The position numbers and the translations under genes are program-made. A stretch of 20,489 nucleotides of DNA. Source: RGIG5327 sp045612485 (GTDB taxonomy: Bacteria; Verrucomicrobiota; Lentisphaeria; Victivallales; UBA1829). The stretch spans positions 1-20,489 of the forward strand of contig JAZKZE010000104.1 in NCBI GenBank assembly GCA_045612485.1. Direction: 5' to 3'. Positions within the stretch are counted from its first letter, which is position 1. Each line of letters begins with the position of its first letter. This document shows, piece after piece, positions 14,483 through 20,489 of this stretch. A model generated the notes under the pieces. That model was not told the origin of the DNA. It searched no databases and saw only the letters and a program-made list of their open reading frames with translations.

Positions 14483-15547
14483 ATGAGTACACCCATTTAC
14501 AAGGAAGTTGCAGAAAATATCCTTGCGTATATCCGGAAAGAACAGTGTACCGGCAGGATCCCCGGTATGTTGAAATTTGCGGAAATATTGCATGTGCATC
14601 ATAAAACTGTGAAAAAAGCGGTTCATTACCTTGTGGAAAGGGGAATTCTTGAAGTAAGGGGGACTTCCGGTACTTTTGTGCGGGAAAAGAAAAACAGACG
14701 CCCAAAGAGAAATATTATTGGTATCGTAGGGATTTCCGTTGGACCTCTTACCGAGGATTTTCTGCGGCCGTTACGGAATAAAGCGGAAGAAAACAATTAT
14801 TCGCTTATGACGATTGAGTTCAATGGTACTCTTTTCCGGGAAAACCGGACGATTTTACAGAATTTCCCTCTTGACGGTATTCTTTTCCGGGGATCAAGTC
14901 TTCTGAAAGAGCAGTTCCAGTACCTTATCCGGGATCAGATCCCTTTTACGGCGGCAGTCCCTTCCCTTACAAAATATTGTGATGTGGTGGAATTTGATCA
15001 CGCCGCAGGTTACGGAAAATTATTGAAAGAATTACTGGCAAAGGGATATAAAAGAATCGCATTTATTGAGTTTGCCCGTCCTCCGGAATACCGGTATTAT
15101 ATCAAAAATATAAGAAAAGTTTTTATGGACATATTGCAGGAGGATTTTGATCCGGCATTGTTTCATATCATGGAATCCAGACAATACTATATAAACAATT
15201 ACGGGGGCTGTGCCGGTCAGAGATTTCTGACAGATGCGGCTGGATATTTTTCTGCAATGGAAGAGCCTCCGGAAATTCTCATAAGTCCTGTCCAGAGTAC
15301 TTTTTCTGCGGCAGAAAAGGTTCCCGGTTGTCAGTATGTGTTTGTGGGGAATATGGAACAGAGCTATCCGGAGAATTGCGGAATGATGAAATTTGATGAG
15401 GAGGAAAGACTTTTGCAGGGGCTTTCTTTTCTGATCCGCAGATGTGAGGGGGAAATTTCCCCTTACCATAATGTGAAACTTCCGCCCTCACTTATTGATT
15501 TATCCGGCATCAGGAATAAAAGCAAAAGTATTATAAAAAGAAAATAA
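14483..15547 (+). CDS. Transcriptional regulator: GntR-type winged helix fused to LacI/periplasmic-binding-protein-like sensor
   Basis: A 354-residue regulator. Residues 1-67 are a GntR-like winged helix: PIYKEVAENILAYI opening, recognition region KFAEILHVHHKTVKKAVHYL (31-50), then VERGILEVRGTSGTFV as the wing. Residues 77-340 form a LacI/GalR-like sugar-sensing domain starting with RNIIGIVGISVGP and continuing with LDGILFRGS, FTAAVP, VVEFDHAAGYGKLLKELLAKGYKRIAFIE. AAGGAGA (14467-14473) sits 9 nt before ATG 14483. An upstream in-frame ATG at 14435 lies inside the -35 box and is rejected. The domain pairing is the AraR-type plan, common in sugar-utilisation regulators. The gene heads a run of four genes with gaps of 22-33 bp, so it probably controls its own operon and perhaps the large enzyme upstream. 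The inducer is unknown. Confidence 0.88.
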   Translation: MSTPIYKEVAENILAYIRKEQCTGRIPGMLKFAEILHVHHKTVKKAVHYLVERGILEVRGTSGTFVREKKNRRPKRNIIGIVGISVGPLTEDFLRPLRNKAEENNYSLMTIEFNGTLFRENRTILQNFPLDGILFRGSSLLKEQFQYLIRDQIPFTAAVPSLTKYCDVVEFDHAAGYGKLLKELLAKGYKRIAFIEFARPPEYRYYIKNIRKVFMDILQEDFDPALFHIMESRQYYINNYGGCAGQRFLTDAAGYFSAMEEPPEILISPVQSTFSAAEKVPGCQYVFVGNMEQSYPENCGMMKFDEEERLLQGLSFLIRRCEGEISPYHNVKLPPSLIDLSGIRNKSKSIIKRK

Positions 15548-15569
15548 ATAACAGAAGGAGTAAGGTTTT

Positions 15570-16316
15570 ATGAAAAAGGAAAAGTTTGTTTCTGTACGGC
15601 AAAAGAGTTTTACTCTCATTGAATTGCTGGTTGTTATTGCCATCATCGCCATTCTTGCCGGAATGCTTATGCCCGCATTGAGTAAAGCAAGAGCAAGTGC
15701 CCGGAAAATTTCCTGTGTAAGCAATGAAAAACAGATCGGATTGGCATTTATGAGTTACCACGGAGATTACAAAGATTATTTTCCGGCAGTTAATGCCACA
15801 TACTATTATGACGAAGCAGATGCTGTTGTCAAGAAAGGTCAATGGCATTACGCGTTCTGGAAACATAAATATGTTACTGCAAAAATTTTTAAGGATTCTG
15901 CATTGCCTGATCCCAAAATTGCCACCAACAGACAGATCAATTCCCTGGGGGCTCCAAACAAGATCGGGTACGGCTACAACTATATGGGATTGGGATCCCA
16001 GCAACTTGTAGACAATACATGGGGAAGGGGGATGGCATTGAAAGAATTGAAAAATTTTTCAAAAATCTATCTTCTTATGGATTGTTCTCTTACAGATTCC
16101 CCCAGAGATACCGGTTGCCATGCTGTGCGTGAACAGAAAACTAATACTACCGGTACGGGGGTGGCGGATCCCTACCGGCATGACGGGAGCATCAATATTC
16201 TTTATGCAGATGGTCATGTATCTGCCACGATCATCCGCAATAAGTCGAATCCTTATGTAACACTGGGAGGCTGGTCGGAAACCAACAGACTGCATTGCTG
16301 GCAGGGATGGAAATAA
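15570..16316 (+). CDS. Pseudopilin with prepilin N-terminal signal and C-terminal H-X9-DG motif
   Basis: A 248-residue protein. A short basic leader ends at S13, and the type IV prepilin segment F14-T-L-I-E18-L-L-V-V-I-A-I-I-A follows, with the conserved glutamate at mature position 5. Prepilin peptidase would cut before F14, with Ser in place of the usual Gly. Residues 31-62 (GMLMPALSKARASARKISCV then QIGLAF) continue the N-terminal helix. Near the C-terminus, H204 is followed by nine residues and D214-G215-H-V, the H-X9-DG signature of a very large family in Planctomycetota, Lentisphaerota and Verrucomicrobiota. GAAGGAG lies 9 nt upstream of the ATG. It lies between a sugar regulator and exported beta-helix genes. 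Such pseudopilins might build a surface or trans-periplasmic structure for polymer handling; this role is a hypothesis. Confidence 0.93.
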   Translation: MKKEKFVSVRQKSFTLIELLVVIAIIAILAGMLMPALSKARASARKISCVSNEKQIGLAFMSYHGDYKDYFPAVNATYYYDEADAVVKKGQWHYAFWKHKYVTAKIFKDSALPDPKIATNRQINSLGAPNKIGYGYNYMGLGSQQLVDNTWGRGMALKELKNFSKIYLLMDCSLTDSPRDTGCHAVREQKTNTTGTGVADPYRHDGSINILYADGHVSATIIRNKSNPYVTLGGWSETNRLHCWQGWK

Positions 16317-16346
16317 AATATACTTGACCACAAAAAGGAGAATTAA

Positions 16347-18332
16347 ATGAAAGTACATTTTTCTGTAATTTTTGTTTTTGCGTTTCTCATGTTGACTGGA
16401 GAAACATTTGCAGTCCCCTCAAAGACCGGTGTAAAGAACAACGTTGCCGGAAAAGCTGCTGCTCCCCGTTCAGAGAAAGTGAAAGCCTCCTCTTTCGGCT
16501 TCAATGCGGAAGATGCAACTGAATGTTTGCAGAAAGCAATCAATTCCGGAGCAAAAGTCCTGCATATTGATAATACCGGTAAGGATTATATTATCAGCAA
16601 GACCATCCGTCTTGCTTCCGACCAGAAGATCATTTTGGATGAAAACGTAGTCATCCGGGCAAAAAACGGCTCTTTCAAATCTCCTCCCCGCCCCATGTTC
16701 TATATTTACAACAGAAAGAATGTACATATTGAAGGAAGAAAAAATTCTGCGATCATCAATAACAGAAAATTATACCGGAATCCAAAAATTTATCCCCAGG
16801 GGGAATACCGTCATATCTTTCTTGTCATCGGTTCGGAAAATCTGACATTTAAAAACCTTACTCTTAAAGAAAGCGGCGGCGATGCCATCGATCTTCAGGG
16901 GACCGACCCGAAAAATCCTTTCAACAGAAATATTCTTATTGAAAATGTGCTTTTTGACGGCAGTATGCGTCTGGGATTGGGGATTGGCTCTGTGGAAAAT
17001 CTCATTGTACGCAAATGCCGTTTTATCAATGCCGATGGCACTCCCCCTGCCGGCGGTATCGATATCGAACCCAATAAACCTTTTGAAAGACTTGTGAATA
17101 TCCTTGTGGAAGATTGTGTATTTGAAAATAATACCGGCTCGGCATTTGCCTATTCTCCTTCCAAACTCAACTCCACCTCTCTTCTGGATAACTGTATCTT
17201 GCGCTCCTGTACCTTCAGAAACAATGGGGAAGATCTTTACATCCATCCCTACTATAAGGTGGATGATAAAAGCAAACCTGCAAGAGGCAGTTTTCTTGTG
17301 GATAAATGCCGTTTTGAAGGCAGAGTCCAGTTCCGGGAATGTGCTGAAAGTATTGATATTACCTTTCGGGATACCCTGTTCCGTACTCATAAAAAGATGA
17401 AAAAACATATTTTCCTTTTTGTGACACAGACCCCTCACGACTTCATTCTTGGGAATGTGAAATTTGAAAACTGTCATATTGATAATACCTTTCTTACGCC
17501 TTCGGTATTTTCCTTTATCACCAACGGAAAGACCCGTCTTTCCTCCAATGCTTTTTCCGGAACTCTTACGGAAAAGAAAAACGGAACAGTCAAAAAGGTC
17601 GATCTGGCAAAAATCACAAAAGATGCTGTTGCCTATTATGATAAATTTGCCCGTTATGTACCTGTTCCTTCTCCGGATATAAAGAAACTTGCTCTTCCGG
17701 ATAAAAATATACCTTTTGCGGCTCCTCCGGCAAAAAATATCGTTCCTTTCCGCGGCGGGGAATTTCTCCAGTATGCGGAAAAGGGAAAAGAAACAAAAAT
17801 CAAAGTGATTACTTACAGCAATACCTATGACAGCAGTATCGGAATCGTGGTGCGTGATCCTGCCGGAAAGGTCATATACAGAAAAGCCTATGTGCCCGGA
17901 TCGCAGGATGTGATTTCTTTTGTGCCGGAAAAAACCGGGATCTATTCTGTAACGGCAAAATCATTCAATTCTGTTGCCCTTATCGGCGAAAAAGGTTCCG
18001 CATGGAAAATAACAAGGGATCGCTATGCTCTCCTTCAGCCAAACGGCAGACTTTATTTTACGGTTCCATCCGGTGTGACAAAATTTGCTCTGGGCGTGGA
18101 TGCCGATCCGGAGGAAAGGATTACCATTTACAATGCCAAAGGGGAAAAAGTATTGCAGAAAACTGTGGGAAAACTGGATATTCTGGAAGTAAAACGCAAG
18201 GCGGCAGAGAAAGACGAGATCTGGAGTATAGAAATGTGGAAGGCATCCTGGAGTGTGAATATAAGAATATATGAACCTCTTGCAGGACTGGTTTCCCCGG
18301 ATCCGGCTCTGCTTCTGAAAGTGAAGAAATAA
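16347..18332 (+). CDS. Secreted right-handed beta-helix (pectin-lyase-fold) protein, first of two paralogues
   Basis: A 661-residue exported protein. A signal peptide (about residues 1-22, ending TFA) is followed by a short Lys/Ala linker. The pectate-lyase-superfamily entry region is at about 48-80 (NAEDATECLQKAINSGAKVLHI), and successive helix coils extend to about residue 400. Conserved positions shared with the downstream paralogue include S176-G-G-D179-A-I-D182 and GGIDIEPNKP (236-245). A linker rich in Pro and Lys (about 430-470) leads into two predicted beta-sandwich segments (about 471-660) beginning EFLQYAEKGK. A classical polygalacturonase NTD/DD pair is not obvious. The lone acidic pair in SGGDAID and the D/E of GGIDIEP are catalytic or calcium-binding candidates. 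AAAAGGAG precedes the ATG, 30 bp after the pseudopilin gene. A polysaccharide lyase or hydrolase, or an epimerase, is possible. Confidence 0.8.
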   Translation: MKVHFSVIFVFAFLMLTGETFAVPSKTGVKNNVAGKAAAPRSEKVKASSFGFNAEDATECLQKAINSGAKVLHIDNTGKDYIISKTIRLASDQKIILDENVVIRAKNGSFKSPPRPMFYIYNRKNVHIEGRKNSAIINNRKLYRNPKIYPQGEYRHIFLVIGSENLTFKNLTLKESGGDAIDLQGTDPKNPFNRNILIENVLFDGSMRLGLGIGSVENLIVRKCRFINADGTPPAGGIDIEPNKPFERLVNILVEDCVFENNTGSAFAYSPSKLNSTSLLDNCILRSCTFRNNGEDLYIHPYYKVDDKSKPARGSFLVDKCRFEGRVQFRECAESIDITFRDTLFRTHKKMKKHIFLFVTQTPHDFILGNVKFENCHIDNTFLTPSVFSFITNGKTRLSSNAFSGTLTEKKNGTVKKVDLAKITKDAVAYYDKFARYVPVPSPDIKKLALPDKNIPFAAPPAKNIVPFRGGEFLQYAEKGKETKIKVITYSNTYDSSIGIVVRDPAGKVIYRKAYVPGSQDVISFVPEKTGIYSVTAKSFNSVALIGEKGSAWKITRDRYALLQPNGRLYFTVPSGVTKFALGVDADPEERITIYNAKGEKVLQKTVGKLDILEVKRKAAEKDEIWSIEMWKASWSVNIRIYEPLAGLVSPDPALLLKVKK

Positions 18333-18365
18333 TTTTTTGTAAAACAGTATAAAATAAGGAAAAAA

Positions 18366-20321
18366 ATGAAAACACATTTTATTACGGCGATGTTTCTGGT
18401 TTCTGCTCTTTGCTGCGGGGAGGTGCTTGCTGCTCCGGCAAAAAAAGAAGCAAAAAAAAGCATAAAAAAAGCTGTTGCACCCCGCCCGGAGAAAGTGAAA
18501 GTATCCTCTTTCGGATTTGATGAAAAGGATGCCGCACCCTTTTTGCAGAAAGCCATTGCCTCCAATGCCAGAGAGGTCATTATTGATAATGTGGGGAAAG
18601 ATTATATCATTGGCAGCCCCATAGGATTATATTCCAATCAGACCATCACTCTGGAAAAAGGTGTTATCATCCGGGCGAAAAAGGGTGCTTTTCACAAAGG
18701 AGTCATGTTCCGCACCGAGGGGGGAAGAAATATCACTATACAGGGGATGGGAAATAACCGTATCATTATGAATAAAAAGGATTACCGTGATCCTAAAAAA
18801 TATAAACAGAGTGAACACCGGCATATTTTCCAGCTTGTCAGTGTAAGCAATGTTACCATAAAAAACATCTCCCTTGAAGACAGCGGCGGGGATGGTATCT
18901 ATTTCGGCGGCTATCTGAAAAGAAGACCCTACTGTAAAGATATCCTTGTGGAAAATGTGACGTTTTCCGGTCATAACCGGCTGGGACTTGCCGTTATTTC
19001 CGGAGAAAATGTGATCATAAGAAACTGCCGTTTTGTCAATGCTGAAGGCTGTCCCCCCCAGGGCGGGATCGACCTTGAACCCAACAAACCCGTTGAACGG
19101 ATGAAAAATATCCTTATTGAAAATTGTGTATTTGACAACAATAAAGGAGCCGCCCTTTCCATAGCTCCTTCCAAATTGAGGGAGAAATCGGAAAAGGTTT
19201 CCGTGACCGTCCGGAACTGCAAATTTACAAGGAACGGCATCGACCTTTATCTGCATCCCTATTACAGCAACACCGTACCCCAGTCCCCTGTATCCGGGAA
19301 AGTTACTCTGGAAAATCTCTCTTTAAGTTCCGGCACCCAATTCCATTCCCCTGTGGAAACGGTACTTTTTGAGTTGAAAAACTGTGTCTTTGCCCCTTCT
19401 TCCGCCAACAGTACCATTTTTGATCTTACAGCGGCAAGGGCGGGAAAAGTACCTGTAGGCAATATCCGTTTCATCAACTGCAAACTTTCTCATCCCGGCG
19501 ATCTCACAAAACAGCCTGTATTCGGTGTACGTTATCAGGCGGAAAGTCTTTTCAGTAGTAAAATCGGCGGCGAGCTTGCCATCGTCACGCCTTCCGGGAC
19601 AAAGAATTATGATTTTGCCTCTCTTATCAAACGGGAAAAGGAACGTTTTGCACATCTTTATAAATACCGTCCCCTTCCGTTGGATGTAAAGAAACTTGCT
19701 GTTCCGGAAAAAGATGCAGCAAGAGTAAAAAATAAAAATCTCTTTTTCCGTCATGGAGAATTTCTCCAGTATGCAGAAAAAGGGAAAACGATCCGGCTGG
19801 TCATCCGTACAAAACGTATTGGCTATGACAGCAGTATTTCTTATGATCTGCGTACCCCGGACGGAAAGAAAATGGAAAATGGTTCTATCATTCCCGGACA
19901 GAGCAAGACCATCTCTTTTACAGCTCCGGAAACAGGCATATATCACCTTTTTGTAAAATCTTTCAATGTGGTGGATATTGATTCCTCCCACAGAGGAAAT
20001 GGTTATGCAGCCGTCCGTGGCGGTTACAATCTTATCCAGAGTTCCGGAAAATTGTATTTTACTGTACCTGCCGGAGTAAAGGATTTTGCCATCGGAGCAA
20101 GCGGAAAAGCAAATCTTTTGATCCGGAGTCTTGCCGGGGAAACGGTATTGAAAAATACGCAAACAGGGGAAATGCAGATCTTTGAGTGTTCCAGAAAAAA
20201 TGCGGATAAAGCGGAAGTATTTTATATTGAAGTAAAAAATATTTTCTGGAGTCTGGATCTTTCTTTGTATGCTCCTCTCAATCCTGTTCTTTCCACCAAT
20301 GCAGAAACTTTATTCCGTTGA
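18366..20321 (+). CDS. Secreted right-handed beta-helix protein, second tandem paralogue
   Basis: A 651-residue exported protein with the same plan as the preceding gene: signal peptide (about 1-22, ending VLA), a strongly basic KKEAKKSIKKAV linker, the helix entry region (DEKDAAPFLQKAIASN), coils to about residue 390, and a C-terminal beta-rich region from EFLQYAEKGK (465-474) to the end. The shared catalytic-looking blocks are S173-G-G-D176-G-I-Y and GGIDLEPNKP (233-242). The second aspartate of SGGDAID in the first copy is Tyr179 here, which may mean a different activity. The C-terminal region keeps the YDSSI and SGKLYFTVP motifs of the first copy. AAGGAA lies ahead of the ATG, 33 bp after the first copy. 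It is the last gene of the operon and a clear product of tandem duplication followed by considerable divergence. Confidence 0.8.
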   Translation: MKTHFITAMFLVSALCCGEVLAAPAKKEAKKSIKKAVAPRPEKVKVSSFGFDEKDAAPFLQKAIASNAREVIIDNVGKDYIIGSPIGLYSNQTITLEKGVIIRAKKGAFHKGVMFRTEGGRNITIQGMGNNRIIMNKKDYRDPKKYKQSEHRHIFQLVSVSNVTIKNISLEDSGGDGIYFGGYLKRRPYCKDILVENVTFSGHNRLGLAVISGENVIIRNCRFVNAEGCPPQGGIDLEPNKPVERMKNILIENCVFDNNKGAALSIAPSKLREKSEKVSVTVRNCKFTRNGIDLYLHPYYSNTVPQSPVSGKVTLENLSLSSGTQFHSPVETVLFELKNCVFAPSSANSTIFDLTAARAGKVPVGNIRFINCKLSHPGDLTKQPVFGVRYQAESLFSSKIGGELAIVTPSGTKNYDFASLIKREKERFAHLYKYRPLPLDVKKLAVPEKDAARVKNKNLFFRHGEFLQYAEKGKTIRLVIRTKRIGYDSSISYDLRTPDGKKMENGSIIPGQSKTISFTAPETGIYHLFVKSFNVVDIDSSHRGNGYAAVRGGYNLIQSSGKLYFTVPAGVKDFAIGASGKANLLIRSLAGETVLKNTQTGEMQIFECSRKNADKAEVFYIEVKNIFWSLDLSLYAPLNPVLSTNAETLFR

Positions 20322-20356
20322 TTGGTTATTCCGATTATTGCTTCTGATATAAAAAA

Positions 20357-20489
20357 GGGGCTGTTGCAAAAATGTTTTGCGGGGAAGACACCTTTTTGAA
20401 AAAAGGTTCTCTTCCCCGCCCCCCATCTTCCAAAAACTTTTGACGGAATTGCTTTTATCGTCACGATAAAAACAATTCCAACTTTTTTT
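20357..20489. repeat. Palindromic extragenic element, REP-like, probably acting as terminator
   Basis: After the last gene, a GGGGCTGTTGCAAAA segment leads into a compound hairpin. GCGGGGAAG (20379-20387) pairs with CTTCCCCGC (20411-20419), enclosing ACCTTTTT (20390-20397) / AAAAAGGT (20400-20407). A second hairpin follows. No protein is supported on either strand. The composition (GC-rich stems between A/T runs) differs from the neighbouring genes and resembles extragenic repeats found at operon ends. Whether it is repeated in the genome cannot be seen here. Confidence 0.6.
20445..20489 (+). terminator. Intrinsic terminator at the operon end
   Basis: GGAATTG-C-TTTTATCG (20445-20460) pairs with CGATAAAA-A-CAATTCC (20464-20479), a 15-bp stem with one internal mismatch and a 3-nt loop. 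A run of at least seven T follows at 20483-20489 and continues to the window edge. Confidence 0.8.

Noticed and set aside
13284..14705. 473-codon antisense open frame spanning the enzyme 3' end, the intergenic region and the regulator start
   Set aside because: It crosses the palindromic intergenic region and the regulator promoter, has no ribosome site, and its sequence has no recognisable domain.
18406..18480. Possible lipoprotein box in the second beta-helix protein (Cys16-Cys17)
   Set aside because: The residues before the cysteine (S-A-L) do not fit the L-[AS]-[GA]-C pattern, and a normal signal peptidase I site (VLA) follows.
20222..20464. 80-codon minus-strand open frame at the window end
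   Set aside because: It is a translation of the palindromic extragenic element plus antisense of the last gene; no ribosome site or conserved-looking domain.
1..20489. CRISPR arrays, tRNA or rRNA genes, complete insertion sequences
   Set aside because: I saw no regularly spaced direct repeats, no cloverleaf-like gene and no transposase frame.

Overview
The window reads as a chromosomal segment of a host- or gut-associated member of the Lentisphaerota (Victivallis-like), with Planctomycetota or Verrucomicrobiota as second choices. This is inferred from three things: a pseudopilin ending in the H-X9-DG signature, which is abundant in that superphylum; a GntR-helix / LacI-type sensor hybrid regulator next to it; and large secreted beta-helix proteins in the same cluster. 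Base composition is moderate and even throughout, Shine-Dalgarno sites are mostly clear (AAGGAG type), and there are no transposases, tRNAs, rRNAs or CRISPR arrays.

Layout. (1) 1-2681, plus strand: the 3' end of dapB (lysine / diaminopimelate synthesis), then a cytosolic alpha/beta hydrolase and a GH28-like beta-helix protein without a signal peptide, closed by a strong intrinsic terminator. (2) 2719-5999, plus strand: a promoter, a small putative secreted protein that probably starts at TTG, a Na+/phosphate cotransporter with a PhoU-like tail, and a Ca2+/cation antiporter. The region ends at a bidirectional terminator. (3) 6047-8806, minus strand: an ACT-domain protein, a UPF0210/PFL-family protein and a DUF3089 alpha/beta hydrolase, in that transcription order. 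(4) 8861-9921, minus strand: a monocistronic secreted DUF4886 (SGNH-type) hydrolase with its own promoter and terminator. (5) 10134-10648, plus strand: a stand-alone Lrp/AsnC ligand-binding domain protein with an unusual Cys/Lys/Ala-rich tail, flanked by a good promoter and terminator.

(6) 10821-20489, plus strand, is the most interesting part. An 1149-residue cytosolic multidomain protein, probably a glycoside hydrolase of a family I cannot name, is followed by about 210 bp of structured intergenic DNA. Next comes an apparent operon: GntR/LacI-type regulator, H-X9-DG pseudopilin, and two tandem paralogous secreted beta-helix proteins of 661 and 651 residues. I read this as a carbohydrate-utilisation locus with an embedded pseudopilin: exported beta-helix proteins would bind or cut a polymer, the regulator would sense a product, and the large cytosolic enzyme would finish degradation. 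No transporter is present in the window, so this is a hypothesis. The window ends in an elaborate palindromic extragenic element that looks like a repeat-type terminator.
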